NCBI RefSeq assembly: GCF_019797765.1 | Contig: NZ_CP081862.1 | Span: 1,116,001-1,180,000 of the forward strand | Origin: Cellulomonas sp. C5510 | Lineage (GTDB): Bacteria > Actinomycetota > Actinomycetes > Actinomycetales > Cellulomonadaceae | Reading direction: 5' to 3' | Length of the DNA: 64,000 nt | Translations under genes and position numbers: made by a program | The notes under the pieces: model-generated | The model's input: only the letters and a program-made list of their open reading frames with translations | Databases searched by the model: none | What the model was told of the DNA's origin: nothing | Shown: positions 43,636 to 53,067 of the stretch, in pieces | Layout: each line of letters starts with the position of its first letter | Numbering within the stretch: position 1 is the stretch's first letter

Positions 43636-44319
43636 TCACTGCTGGACGTCCACCACCACGCGCGCCGGGTCGGGCAGCAGGTACGCCCGGAACGGCCGCG
43701 GGTCCCCGTCGATCCCGACGAGGGCCTGGGACTGCGCCTCGAACGTGCCCAGCAGCACCGCCTCGGTGACGGCGGTGGTCCCGGGCGCGGTCACCGCCTC
43801 GCGGAGCGGGAACTCCGTGAGACCGGTGTCGTACGGGTAGGCGGTGCCGTTCAGCATGACCTGCAGCACGCTGTCCCCGGAGAGCTCCACGGCGGCGTCG
43901 CTGGGGTCCTCGGTGGCGGAGTCCACGTACTCGACGCGCCAGCCCGGGGTCCCCGTGCCGCCCAGCTCGAGGACGACGCGGTCGTAGCCCTCGTGGTGGC
44001 CCACGCGGACGTCGGTCACGGTGAGCCGCGCGTCGGACGACGGCTCCGCGGTGTCGACGTCGGTGTCGGCGGGGAAGGGCGGCGCGGCGGAGTCCGCCTC
44101 GGCGTCGTCGTCGGTGGTGCCGGACCCGGAGGTCGCGGTCGGCTCCGGGGTCGGCGTCGGCGAGGTCCCGGACGTCGGTGCGGCGGAGGTCTCGGGGGGT
44201 GTGGTCGGCTCGCCGGCGGTGTCGTCGGTGCCGCAGGCGCCCAGCAGGGCGAGCGCGGCGACGGCGCCGAGGGCCCCGGCGGTGAGCGGGCGGCGGCTGG
44301 ACCGGGAGGAGCGCGTCAT
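43636..44319 (-). CDS. Secreted lipoprotein with AMIN-like domain
   Basis: 227 residues. A basic N-terminus (TRSSRSSRRP), a hydrophobic stretch and the lipobox LALLGACG predict a lipid-anchored cell-surface protein with the mature N-terminus at C29. A Thr/Pro/Glu/Asp-rich linker runs to about residue 95. It is followed by a beta-rich domain of about 130 residues (RLTVTDVRVGHHEGYDRVVL to DPARVVVDVQQ) that resembles AMIN-like domains, which bind wall polymers in related proteins. The gene is convergent with the glucosidase and divergent from the ilv leader region. Function unknown. Confidence 0.82.
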   Translation of the reverse strand: MTRSSRSSRRPLTAGALGAVAALALLGACGTDDTAGEPTTPPETSAAPTSGTSPTPTPEPTATSGSGTTDDDAEADSAAPPFPADTDVDTAEPSSDARLTVTDVRVGHHEGYDRVVLELGGTGTPGWRVEYVDSATEDPSDAAVELSGDSVLQVMLNGTAYPYDTGLTEFPLREAVTAPGTTAVTEAVLLGTFEAQSQALVGIDGDPRPFRAYLLPDPARVVVDVQQ

Positions 44320-44464
44320 GGTGCGAGGCTAGGAGCAGCCGCTGCGACCTGCCGGGCGGCACGCCGCCTCCCGGGTCACAGCTCGGTACCGATCACCAGG
44401 TGGACTCGTGCACCACGATGTGAGACGGCGCCACCCGGGCGTGACAGCCCGTCGGCGACAGGCG

Positions 44465-44477
44465 TAGGGTCACGGGC
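44465..44477 (+). promoter_or_regulatory. Promoter of the ilvBNC leader
   Basis: TAGGGT at 44465-44470 lies 7 bases before the ATG of the 14-codon leader peptide. The leader peptide itself is therefore probably translated from a leaderless 5' end, placing a ribosome on the RNA as soon as it emerges. Confidence 0.65.
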
Positions 44478-44522
44478 ATGCGGACGAACCTCCTCGTAGT
44501 ACTTCCCGGGCGCGCCGGCTGA
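44478..44522 (+). CDS. ilvBNC leader peptide (Leu/Val attenuation sensor)
   Basis: Fourteen codons read [18 protein letters not shown]. Five consecutive branched-chain residues (Leu-Leu-Val-Val-Leu) use CTC, CTC, GTA, GTA and CTT. GTA and CTT are unusual in a genome that strongly prefers G or C in the third position, as expected where slow decoding is useful. The stop codon overlaps the first stem of the downstream attenuator, and ilvB follows after the terminator. The arrangement matches the classic transcription-attenuation leader: ribosome stalling at these codons would favour an antiterminator. Too short for ordinary gene finders. Confidence 0.88.
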   Translation: MRTNLLVVLPGRAG

Positions 44523-44595
44523 GGCCACGCACGGAAGGCCTCGTCAGCGCGCGCACCCCTCGACCCGCCCCGCCCAGGGGCTCGAGGGGTTTTTT
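44521..44595 (+). promoter_or_regulatory. Transcription attenuator of ilvBNC
   Basis: The first hairpin is GAGGCC (44521-44526) with GGCCTC (44537-44542). The terminator pairs CCCCTCGA (44556-44563) with TCGAGGGG (44582-44589), followed by six T's (44590-44595). CCTCG at 44539-44543 can instead pair with CGAGG at 44583-44587, a possible antiterminator. Lies between leader peptide and ilvB. Confidence 0.88.
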
Positions 44596-44665
44596 CGTGC
44601 CGACGGACGCCACCGGCGGCACCACTCGCACCACGCTCCACCAGCACCGACGCCAGGAGACACCG

Positions 44666-46546
44666 ATGGTCCAGGGCCCCCACCCGGCACCGCCCCGCAG
44701 GTCGGCCCCGTCCGCACCCGCGGCCGCCGCCCCCGAGCCGCGCGACGGCGCGCGCCTCGCCGAGCCCACCGCGATCCGGCCGCGTCCCGTCGTCACCGAG
44801 CAGGTGACCGGTGCGCAGTCGATCGTCCGCTCGCTGGAGGAGGCGGGTGCCGAGGTCGTCTTCGGCATCCCGGGCGGCGCGATCCTGCCGACCTACGACC
44901 CGCTCATGGACTCCACGCGCCTGCGGCACATCCTGGTGCGGCACGAGCAGGGCGGTGGGCACGCCGCCGCCGGGTACGCCCACGCCACCGGCCGGGTCGG
45001 CGTCTGCATGGCGACCTCCGGGCCGGGCGCGACGAACCTCGTGACGCCGATCGCCGACGCGAACATGGACTCCATCCCGCTGGTGGCCATCACCGGCCAG
45101 GTCGGCGCGTCGCTGATCGGCACGGACGCGTTCCAGGAGGCCGACATCGTCGGCATCACGCTGCCGATCACGAAGCACAACTACCTCGTGACCGACCCCG
45201 CCGACATCCCGCGCACCATCGCCGAGGCGTTCCACATCGCCTCGACCGGCCGCCCGGGCCCCGTGCTCGTCGACATCGCCAAGTCCGCGATGCAGTCCGA
45301 CACCACGTTCAGCTGGCCGCAGCAGATGGACCTGCCCGGCTACCACCCGGTCACCAAGCCGCACGGCAAGCAGATCCGCGAGGCCGCCCGACTGCTGGCG
45401 ACGGCCCGCCGCCCGGTGCTGATGGTCGGCGGCGGCGTCATCCGCTCCGGTGCCTCCGCCGAGCTGCGCCGCCTGGTCGACGCCTCCGGCGCCGCCGTGG
45501 TGACGACGCTCATGGCCCGGGGCGCCCTGCCCGACACCCACCCGCAGCACCTCGGGATGCCCGGCATGCACGGCACGGTCGCCGCGGTCGCCGCGCTGCA
45601 GAAGGCCGACCTCGTCGTGGCGCTCGGCGCGCGGTTCGACGACCGCGTCACCGGCAAGCTCTCGTCGTTCGCCCCGTCCGCGACCATCGTGCACGCCGAC
45701 ATCGACCCCGCCGAGATCGGCAAGAACCGCGCCGCGGACGTGCCGATCGTCGGGGACCTGCGGGAGGTCATCACCGACCTGCTGCCGGAGCTGGCCAAGG
45801 AGCAGGCGCACCACGGCAAGCCGGACCTCGAGGCGTGGTGGCGGCAGATCGACGCGTGGCGCGAGACGTTCCCGCTCGGCTACGACGAGCCGAGCGACGG
45901 CCATCTCGCCCCGCAGCACGTCATCTCCCGCATCGGGGAGATCTCCGGCCCGGAGTCCATCTTCGTGGCCGGCGTCGGGCAGCACCAGATGTGGGCCGCG
46001 CAGTTCATCAAGTACCAGCGCCCGAACTCCTGGCTGAACTCCGGCGGGCTCGGGACCATGGGCTTCTCGGTGCCCGCGGCCATGGGGGCGAAGGTCGGCG
46101 ACCCGGACCGCACGGTCTGGGCCATCGACGGCGACGGCTGCTTCCAGATGACCAACCAGGAGCTCGCCACCTGCACGATCAACGACATCCCGATCAAGGT
46201 GGCGGTGATCAACAACTCCTCGCTCGGCATGGTCCGGCAGTGGCAGACGCTGTTCTACGAGTCGCGCTACTCCAACACCGACCTCCACACCGGCCACGGC
46301 ACCGCGCGCGTCCCCGACTTCGTGAAGCTCGCCGACGCGTACGGCGCGGTGGGTCTGCGCTGCGAGACGGCGGCGGACGTGGACGCCACCATCCAGCGCG
46401 CGATGGAGATCGACGACCGACCCGTCGTCGTGGACTTCACGGTGTCGCGCGACTCCATGGTGTGGCCGATGGTCGCCGCCGGCGTGAGCAACGACGACAT
46501 CCAGTACGCCCGGGGCATCAGCCCGGCGTGGGACCGCGAAGACTGA
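44666..46546 (+). CDS. ilvB: Acetolactate synthase large subunit
   Basis: ThDP enzyme that condenses two pyruvates, or pyruvate with 2-oxobutyrate, the first common step of valine, leucine and isoleucine synthesis. About 626 residues. [16 protein letters not shown] and the catalytic glutamate E94 in [19 protein letters not shown] lie in the first domain. The ThDP-Mg motif [21 protein letters not shown] and [13 protein letters not shown] lie in the third. An extra Pro/Ala-rich N-terminal tail of about 45 residues precedes the fold. ATG 44666 has AGGAGA 7 bases upstream; an earlier in-frame GTG at 44597 would sit inside the terminator tail. First structural gene of ilvBNC, under attenuation. 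Confidence 0.96.
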   Translation: MVQGPHPAPPRRSAPSAPAAAAPEPRDGARLAEPTAIRPRPVVTEQVTGAQSIVRSLEEAGAEVVFGIPGGAILPTYDPLMDSTRLRHILVRHEQGGGHAAAGYAHATGRVGVCMATSGPGATNLVTPIADANMDSIPLVAITGQVGASLIGTDAFQEADIVGITLPITKHNYLVTDPADIPRTIAEAFHIASTGRPGPVLVDIAKSAMQSDTTFSWPQQMDLPGYHPVTKPHGKQIREAARLLATARRPVLMVGGGVIRSGASAELRRLVDASGAAVVTTLMARGALPDTHPQHLGMPGMHGTVAAVAALQKADLVVALGARFDDRVTGKLSSFAPSATIVHADIDPAEIGKNRAADVPIVGDLREVITDLLPELAKEQAHHGKPDLEAWWRQIDAWRETFPLGYDEPSDGHLAPQHVISRIGEISGPESIFVAGVGQHQMWAAQFIKYQRPNSWLNSGGLGTMGFSVPAAMGAKVGDPDRTVWAIDGDGCFQMTNQELATCTINDIPIKVAVINNSSLGMVRQWQTLFYESRYSNTDLHTGHGTARVPDFVKLADAYGAVGLRCETAADVDATIQRAMEIDDRPVVVDFTVSRDSMVWPMVAAGVSNDDIQYARGISPAWDRED

Positions 46547-46564
46547 CCCGGGAGCGAGCAGATC

Positions 46565-47089
46565 ATGAGCCGTCACACCCTCTCCGTCCTCGTGGAGAAC
46601 AAGCCCGGTGTGCTGACCCGCGTCGCGGGCCTGTTCGCCCGGCGGTCGTTCAACATCCACTCCCTCGCCGTGGGCCCGACCGAGCACGAGGAGATCTCGC
46701 GCATCACGGTCGTCGTCGACGTCGACGAGCTGCCGCTGGAGCAGGTCACCAAGCAGCTGAACAAGCTCATCAACGTCATCAAGATCGTCGAGCTCGAGGA
46801 CGCCGCGTCCGTGCAGCGCGAGCTGCTGCTGGTGAAGGTGCGCGCCGAGGGCGCCACCCGCACGCAGGTGCTCGAGGTCGTCGACCTGTTCCGCGCCCAC
46901 GTGGTCGACGTCGTCCCCGACACCGTCACCATCGAGGCCACCGGGTCGCCCGCGAAGCTCACGGCGCTCCTCGCGGCGCTCGAGCCGTTCGGCGTCCGCG
47001 AGATCGTCCAGTCCGGCACCGTCGCCATCGGCCGCGGTCCGCGCTCCATCACCGACCGCGCGCTCGAGCGCGTGAGCCGGTCCGCCTGA
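46565..47089 (+). CDS. ilvN: Acetolactate synthase regulatory subunit
   Basis: Binds valine and stimulates IlvB; gives feedback inhibition. 174 residues. The N-terminal ACT domain starts HTLSVLVENKPGVLTRVAGL, with FARRSFNIHSLAVGPTE. A second ACT-like half begins near LLLVKVRAEGATRTQVLEV and ends EIVQSGTVAIGRGPRSITD. Length and motifs match the larger (IlvN/IlvH) form. The start is 18 bases after the ilvB stop and ilvC follows 45 bases later, so ilvBNC is one operon. Confidence 0.96.
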   Translation: MSRHTLSVLVENKPGVLTRVAGLFARRSFNIHSLAVGPTEHEEISRITVVVDVDELPLEQVTKQLNKLINVIKIVELEDAASVQRELLLVKVRAEGATRTQVLEVVDLFRAHVVDVVPDTVTIEATGSPAKLTALLAALEPFGVREIVQSGTVAIGRGPRSITDRALERVSRSA

Positions 47090-48163
<1,074 letters not shown>

Positions 48164-48180
48164 CCTGCCACGGCTGACGC

Positions 48181-48217
48181 GAGCGGGGTCCCGGGGTCCG
48201 CCCCCGGGGCCCCGCTC
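48181..48217 (+). terminator. Terminator after ilvBNC
   Basis: A 16-bp stem with one G-T wobble (48181-48196 with 48202-48217) and a 5-base loop, 17 bases after the ilvC stop. No long T-run, but the stem is very stable and lies before the next gene's own start region. Confidence 0.75.
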
Positions 48218-48244
48218 CGTCGGTCGCCGGGGGAGGATGGCGAC

Positions 48245-48715
48245 ATGGGCGGGACGAACGAGAGGCCGGCGGGCGACGCGGACGTGGGCGCGGAGATCCT
48301 CGCCTTCTGGGAGGTCGCCCGCGTGCGGGCCGGCGTGGTGCGGCTGGTCTCGGTGACCGGGCCGGACATCCACGGCACGCTCGTGCCTCCGACGTGGTCC
48401 GCGGGGGAGGACCCCGCGGAGGCGGACCGGTTCCTCGCCCGGGTGCTCGACGGTGCGACGACGGCCTCCACGACGGCGCTCGCGGACCTCGAGGGCGCGG
48501 GTCAGCCGCTCCCGGTGCGGGGCGACCTGGCGATCGTCCTGGACGGCGCCGGGCACCCGGGAGCGCTGATCCGGACGACCGAGGTCCGGACCGCGCGCCT
48601 GGACGAGGCGGGGGCGGACGGCGTCGACGTCGACGGGGTCGGCGCCCTCGCGCCGGACGCGCCGGTGGTGGTGGAGCGGTTCGAGCTGCTCTACCCGCGG
48701 TCGTCCGACCGCTGA
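48245..48715 (+). CDS. ASCH-domain protein
   Basis: 156 residues with the ASCH fold signature. A helical [14 protein letters not shown] start, then the [20 protein letters not shown] segment, a strand with [20 protein letters not shown], and [31 protein letters not shown] domains bind RNA or modified nucleosides; E. coli YqfB of this superfamily is an amidohydrolase acting on N4-acetylcytidine. The family usually ends with a Trp/His/Phe-rich motif that is missing or altered here ([12 protein letters not shown]), so activity is uncertain. ATG 48245 follows GGGGGAGGAT closely, which could serve as ribosome site or promoter. It sits alone between ilvC and leuB. Confidence 0.75.
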   Translation: MGGTNERPAGDADVGAEILAFWEVARVRAGVVRLVSVTGPDIHGTLVPPTWSAGEDPAEADRFLARVLDGATTASTTALADLEGAGQPLPVRGDLAIVLDGAGHPGALIRTTEVRTARLDEAGADGVDVDGVGALAPDAPVVVERFELLYPRSSDR

Positions 48716-48721
48716 GACAGT

Positions 48722-48752
48722 CGTCCCGATCAGTGGGACGCACGGCTAGGAT
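48722..48752 (+). promoter_or_regulatory. leuB promoter with inverted repeat
   Basis: The -10 box TAGGAT at 48747-48752 lies 7 bases before ATG 48760, so the mRNA is probably leaderless. An inverted repeat, CGTCCC (48722-48727) and GGGACG (48735-48740) with a 7-base spacer, covers the -35 area. A repressor bound there would block polymerase. Confidence 0.55.
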
Positions 48753-48759
48753 GAGGACC

Positions 48760-49803
48760 ATGGCGCAGCAGATCAACCTGGCGGTCGTCGCGGGTGACGG
48801 CATCGGGACCGAGGTCGTGGAGCAGGGCCTGCTCGCGCTGGAGGCGGCGCTGTCCGGCACCGGCACGACGGTCACCACGACGGACTTCGACCTGGGCGCC
48901 CGCCGCTGGCACGCGACCGGCGAGACGCTCACCGACGAGGACCTCGCCGCGATCCGCACGCACGACGCGATCCTGCTCGGCGCGATCGGCGACCCGAGCG
49001 TGCCGTCCGGCGTGCTGGAGCGCGGGCTGCTGCTGAAGCTGCGCTTCGCCCTCGACCACTACGTCAACCTGCGCCCCGCGAAGCTGTACCCGGGCGTCGC
49101 GTCGCCGCTGGCCACGCCCGGCGACGTCGACTTCGTGGTCGTCCGCGAGGGCACCGAGGGCCCGTACGTCGGCAACGGCGGCGCGATCCGCGTGGGCACC
49201 CCGCACGAGATCGCCAACGAGGTCAGCGTCAACACCGCGTTCGGCGTCGAGCGCGTGGTCCGCGACGCGTTCGCCCGGGCTGCCGCGCGCCCGCGCAAGA
49301 AGCTCACGCTCGTGCACAAGCACAACGTCCTCGTGCACGCCGGCCACCTGTGGCGCCGGACCGTCGAGGCCGTGAACGCCGAGTTCCCCGACGTGACGGT
49401 CGACTACCTGCACGTCGACGCCGCGACGATCTTCCTCGTCACCGACCCGGCCCGGTTCGACGTCATCGTCACCGACAACCTGTTCGGCGACATCCTCACC
49501 GACCTCGCCGGCGCCATCGTCGGCGGCATCGGGCTGGCCGCGTCCGCGAACATCAACCCGGACCGCACCGCGCCGAGCATGTTCGAGCCCGTGCACGGCT
49601 CCGCGCCCGACATCGCCGGGCAGGGCAAGGCCGACCCCACCGCGACCGTGCTGTCCGTCGCGCTGCTCCTCGACCACCTCGGCGAGCACGACGCGGCCGC
49701 CCGCGTCGAGGCCGCGGTCGCCGCCGACGTGGCGGAGCGGGGCACGCGAGTACGGTCGACGGCCGAGGTGGGCAAGGACCTCGCCGCGCGCATCGCCGGC
49801 TGA
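48760..49803 (+). CDS. leuB: 3-isopropylmalate dehydrogenase
   Basis: NAD-dependent oxidative decarboxylation of 3-isopropylmalate in leucine synthesis. The same enzyme class handles 3-methylmalate in the citramalate route to isoleucine, which is relevant because cimA is nearby. 347 residues. [16 protein letters not shown] at the N-terminus, the substrate arginines in [19 protein letters not shown], the catalytic Lys/Asp region [12 protein letters not shown] and [19 protein letters not shown] are intact, with the C-terminal [20 protein letters not shown]. The partner leuA and leuCD genes are not in the window. Leaderless start predicted. Confidence 0.96.
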   Translation: MAQQINLAVVAGDGIGTEVVEQGLLALEAALSGTGTTVTTTDFDLGARRWHATGETLTDEDLAAIRTHDAILLGAIGDPSVPSGVLERGLLLKLRFALDHYVNLRPAKLYPGVASPLATPGDVDFVVVREGTEGPYVGNGGAIRVGTPHEIANEVSVNTAFGVERVVRDAFARAAARPRKKLTLVHKHNVLVHAGHLWRRTVEAVNAEFPDVTVDYLHVDAATIFLVTDPARFDVIVTDNLFGDILTDLAGAIVGGIGLAASANINPDRTAPSMFEPVHGSAPDIAGQGKADPTATVLSVALLLDHLGEHDAAARVEAAVAADVAERGTRVRSTAEVGKDLAARIAG

Positions 49804-49895
49804 GCGCCCCACCCGCGCGGACCCGTCCGCGCCTGTCCACCCCGGCCGTCGCCCAGGTACCGTCGTCCCGACTCCTGGTTGAAAGGCCGCCACCG

Positions 49896-50996
49896 ATGAG
49901 CATCTCCGACACCGACCTCGCGTTCGAGGTCCGCCCCACCGACACCCCCACCCCCCGGGCCGAGCGGGAGTCGCTGCTCGCCACGCCGAAGTTCGGCACC
50001 GTGTTCACCGACCACATGGCCCGCGCCTCCTGGACGCAGGGCCTCGGCTGGCACGACCGCCGGGTCGAGAAGTACGGCCCGCTGCAGCTCGACCCCGCGA
50101 CCGCGGTGCTGCACTACGCCCAGGAGATCTTCGAGGGGCTCAAGGCGTACCGGCACGACGACGGCTCGGTCTGGACGTTCCGGCCCACCGCGAACGCCGA
50201 GCGCATGCAGCGGTCCGCGCGGCGCCTGGCGCTGCCCGAGCTGCCGACCGAGGACTTCCTCGCGTCGATCACCGCCCTGGTGCGCACCGACCTCGACTGG
50301 GTGCCGTCGGGGGAGGAGACCAGCCTGTACCTGCGGCCGTTCATGTACGCCTCCGAGGCGTTCCTCGGCGTGCGGCCGTCGATGCAGGCCGAGTACCTCG
50401 TCATCGCGTCGCCCGTCGGGTCGTACTTCGCCGGCGGCGTGAAGCCGGTGTCCATCTGGGTCTCCGAGGACTACGCGCGGGCGGGCGCCGGCGGCACGGG
50501 GGCGGCCAAGTGCGGCGGCAACTACGCCGCGAGCCTGCTGCCGCAGCAGGAGGCCTACGCGCGCGGGTGCGAGCAGGTCTGCTTCCTCGACGCCTCGACC
50601 GGGTCCCTCCTGGAGGAGCTCGGCGGCATGAACGTGTTCGTCGTCGGCGCCGACGGGTCGGTGTCCACGCCCCGGCTGTCCGGGTCGATCCTCGAGGGCG
50701 TGACCCGGTCGTCGATCCTCACGCTGCTGGCCGAGCAGGGCCGGGAGATCCGGGAGCGTGACATCCCGCTGACGGAGCTGCTCGCGGGGCTGCGCGACGG
50801 GTCGGTCGCGGAGGTGCTCGCCTGCGGCACGGCCGCGGTCGTGACGCCGATCGGGCGCCTCGCGGGCGGGGACTTCGACGTCACCGTCGGCGACGGCACC
50901 GCCGGCGCGGTGACGACCGGCATCCGCGCGGCCCTCACGGACATCCAGTACGGCCGCGCCGCGGACCCGCACGGCTGGATGCACCGCCTGGCCTGA
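49896..50996 (+). CDS. ilvE: Branched-chain amino acid aminotransferase
   Basis: PLP enzyme carrying out the last step of leucine, isoleucine and valine synthesis. About 366 residues of fold-type IV, class of the larger BCATs. FGTVFTDHMARASWTQGLGW, LHYAQEIFEGLKAYRHDDGS, the PLP lysine K205 in GTGAAKCGGNYAASLLPQ and the ELGGMNVFVV motif are all visible. ATG 49896 has a weak GAAAGG about 9 bases upstream. It is 92 bases downstream of leuB. Followed by a nested palindrome and then the cimA leader. Confidence 0.96.
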   Translation: MSISDTDLAFEVRPTDTPTPRAERESLLATPKFGTVFTDHMARASWTQGLGWHDRRVEKYGPLQLDPATAVLHYAQEIFEGLKAYRHDDGSVWTFRPTANAERMQRSARRLALPELPTEDFLASITALVRTDLDWVPSGEETSLYLRPFMYASEAFLGVRPSMQAEYLVIASPVGSYFAGGVKPVSIWVSEDYARAGAGGTGAAKCGGNYAASLLPQQEAYARGCEQVCFLDASTGSLLEELGGMNVFVVGADGSVSTPRLSGSILEGVTRSSILTLLAEQGREIRERDIPLTELLAGLRDGSVAEVLACGTAAVVTPIGRLAGGDFDVTVGDGTAGAVTTGIRAALTDIQYGRAADPHGWMHRLA

Positions 50997-51000
50997 CGCC

Positions 51001-51140
51001 CCACCCACCACCCGCCCCGCCCCACCCGCCCCGCCCCCGCCCCGCCCGCGAGTTCGGCACTCCCCGTCGAGTTCGGCACCTGGAGCTGCCGACTTCGCGC
51101 GCCGACTGCCGAACTCGCGGGGGTGGGGCGGGTGGGGTGC
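51001..51140. repeat. Nested palindromic intergenic repeat after ilvE
   Basis: Perfect 15-bp outer arms CCCGCGAGTTCGGCA (51045-51059) and TGCCGAACTCGCGGG (51107-51121). They are flanked by C-rich (51001-51044) and G-rich (51122-51140) tracts that continue the pairing imperfectly. Inside is a second, slightly mismatched pair (GAGTTCGGCAC near 51069 and TGCCGACTTCG near 51087). It can act as a terminator between ilvE and the cimA leader. The repeated GAGTTCGGCA core suggests a dispersed repeat family. Confidence 0.7.
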
Positions 51141-51201
51141 GGGGCGTCCCGGGGGGTGGACGGGGCTGACGGCGGGCGTGACGTGTGCCACGATGGCGCC
51201 C

Positions 51202-51234
51202 ATGACCGTTCGCCACCCGATCGTCATCGCCTAG
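51202..51234 (+). CDS. cimA leader peptide (Ile/Val attenuation sensor)
   Basis: Ten codons read M-T-V-R-H-P-I-V-I-A-stop. The Ile-Val-Ile run (ATC GTC ATC) is placed just before the stop, and the stop TAG overlaps the first base of a 10-bp hairpin. A terminator follows and then cimA, whose product commits carbon to isoleucine. CACGAT lies 7 bases before the ATG, so the leader itself may start a leaderless message. The codons are not rare ones, unlike in the ilvBNC leader, so the case rests on residue content, position and the downstream structure. Confidence 0.78.
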   Translation: MTVRHPIVIA

Positions 51235-51289
51235 CGCGTCCGCCCACCCCCGCGGACGCGCCGACCTCCCGAACCCGGGGGGTCTTTTT
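51234..51289 (+). promoter_or_regulatory. Transcription attenuator of cimA
   Basis: The first hairpin is GCGCGTCCGC (51234-51243) with GCGGACGCGC (51252-51261), a perfect 10 bp. The terminator pairs GACCTCCC (51263-51270) with GGGGGGTC (51277-51284, one wobble), followed by five T's (51285-51289). The same order as in the ilvBNC leader: peptide, hairpin, terminator, gene. Confidence 0.82.
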
Positions 51290-51357
51290 GTTGCCGCACG
51301 CTCACCCGCACGCTCACCCGGCTCGCACCGTCCTCCCTCGCCGAGAGAAGCCCGACC

Positions 51358-53049
51358 GTGACCTCTGCACCCCGCGACGACGCCCCCGCCTCGCTGCCCC
51401 GCACCGGTGCCGCGCACCCCGTGGCCGGCACGCCCGGCGCGTTCGACGTCTACGACACGACCCTGCGCGACGGCGCCCAGCAGGAGGGCATGAACCTGTC
51501 GGTCGCCGACAAGCTCGCGATCGCCCCGCTGCTGGACGAGCTGGGCGTCGGCTACATCGAGGGCGGCTGGCCGGGCGCGATCCCGAAGGACACGGAGTTC
51601 TTCGCCCGCGCGGCCAAGGAGCTCGACCTGCGGCACGCGGTGCTCGCGGCGTTCGGCGCGACCCGCAAGCCCGGTGTACGGGCCTGGGACGACCCGCAGC
51701 TGCGCGCGCTGCTCGACTCCGAGGCCCCGGTCGTCACGCTCGTCGCCAAGAGCGACTCCCGGCACGTCGAGCGGGCGCTGCGCACCACGGTCGCGGAGAA
51801 CCTGGCGATGGTCGCGGACTCCGTCCGGCTGCTCGTCGGGGAGGGCCGCCGGGTCGTCGTCGACGCGGAGCACTTCTTCGACGGGTTCCGGCACGACCCG
51901 GCCGCCGCGCGCGACGTCGTCCTCGCGGCTGCGGAGGCCGGCGCCGAGACCGTCGTGCTCTGCGACACGAACGGCGGCATGCTCCCCACGCACGTCGCCG
52001 ACGTCATCCGCGACCTGCGCGCCGCGCTCGGCACGGCGGACCCGCTGGTGCGCCTCGGTGTCCACGCGCACAACGACTCCGGCTGTGCGGTGGCGAACAC
52101 GCTCGCGGCCGTCGAGGCGGGCGCCGTGCACGTCCAGGGCACCGTCAACGGCTACGGGGAGCGCACCGGCAACGCCGAGCTGCTGTCGGTCGTCGCCAAC
52201 CTCGAGCTCAAGACGGGGCGCAGCGTGCTCGCCCCGCCGCCGGACGGCTCCGGCGGCCTGGCCGAGATGTCGCGCATCGCCCACCAGATCAGCGAGATCA
52301 CCAACATCGCGCCGTTCGCGCGCCAGCCCTACGTCGGGGTCAGCGCCTTCGCGCACAAGGCCGGGCTGCACGCCTCGGCGATCCGCGTCGACCCGGACCT
52401 GTACCAGCACATCGACCCGCAGGCCGTCGGGAACGACATGCGGATGCTCGTCTCGGAGATGGCCGGGCGCGCGTCGGTCGAGCTCAAGGGCCGTGAGCTC
52501 GGGTTCGACCTGGCCGGGCAGGACGAGGTGCTGACGCGCGTCACCCAGCGCGTCAAGGACGCCGAGGCGCAGGGCTACACGTACGACGCCGCCGACGCGT
52601 CGTTCGAGCTGCTGCTCGCCGAGGAGGTCGAGGGCGGACGGCCCGCGTACTTCCGGGTCGAGTCGTGGCGCACCATCGTCGAGCGCGCCGGCTCCCGCGG
52701 CACCCCCGCCACCGCGGAGGCGACCGTGAAGCTGCACGCCGGGGGGGAGCGCATCGTCGCCACGGGCGAGGGCAACGGCCCCGTCAACGCCCTCGACCAC
52801 GCCCTGCGCCTCGCGCTCCAGCGGGTGTACCCCGAGCTCGCGGAGTTCGAGCTCATCGACTTCAAGGTGCGCATCCTCGACGCGATGCACGGGACCGACG
52901 CGGTGACCCGGGTGCTCATCGAGACCACGGACGGGCAGACCGCGTGGAGCACGGTGGGCGTGGGGCCGAACCTCATCGAGGCGTCGTGGGAGGCGCTGAC
53001 GGACTCGGCGATCTGGGGACTGCGGAACCGGGGCGTCGCGCCGCGCTGA
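51358..53049 (+). CDS. cimA: Citramalate synthase
   Basis: Condenses pyruvate and acetyl-CoA to (R)-citramalate, giving 2-oxobutyrate for isoleucine without threonine deaminase. 563 residues. The catalytic HMGL-like barrel starts VYDTTLRDGAQQEGMNLSVA, with YIEGGWPGAIPKD and the metal motif LGVHAHNDSGCAVANTLAAV. The C-terminal LeuA-type allosteric domain spans roughly residues 420-555 (EATVKLHAGGERIVATGEGN). The GAQQEGMN and GGWPGA motifs separate this (TIGR00977-like) CimA family from isopropylmalate and homocitrate synthases. GTG 51358 follows a weak GAGAGAAG. Controlled by an Ile-Val-Ile leader attenuator. Glycerate kinase follows closely. Confidence 0.92.
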   Translation: MTSAPRDDAPASLPRTGAAHPVAGTPGAFDVYDTTLRDGAQQEGMNLSVADKLAIAPLLDELGVGYIEGGWPGAIPKDTEFFARAAKELDLRHAVLAAFGATRKPGVRAWDDPQLRALLDSEAPVVTLVAKSDSRHVERALRTTVAENLAMVADSVRLLVGEGRRVVVDAEHFFDGFRHDPAAARDVVLAAAEAGAETVVLCDTNGGMLPTHVADVIRDLRAALGTADPLVRLGVHAHNDSGCAVANTLAAVEAGAVHVQGTVNGYGERTGNAELLSVVANLELKTGRSVLAPPPDGSGGLAEMSRIAHQISEITNIAPFARQPYVGVSAFAHKAGLHASAIRVDPDLYQHIDPQAVGNDMRMLVSEMAGRASVELKGRELGFDLAGQDEVLTRVTQRVKDAEAQGYTYDAADASFELLLAEEVEGGRPAYFRVESWRTIVERAGSRGTPATAEATVKLHAGGERIVATGEGNGPVNALDHALRLALQRVYPELAEFELIDFKVRILDAMHGTDAVTRVLIETTDGQTAWSTVGVGPNLIEASWEALTDSAIWGLRNRGVAPR

Positions 53050-53067
53050 GCGGCCGTGGGAGGCACC

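Noticed and set aside
51045-51121. Insertion-sequence terminal repeats
   Set aside because: Arms are only 48 bases apart with no transposase; a dispersed non-coding repeat or terminator fits better.
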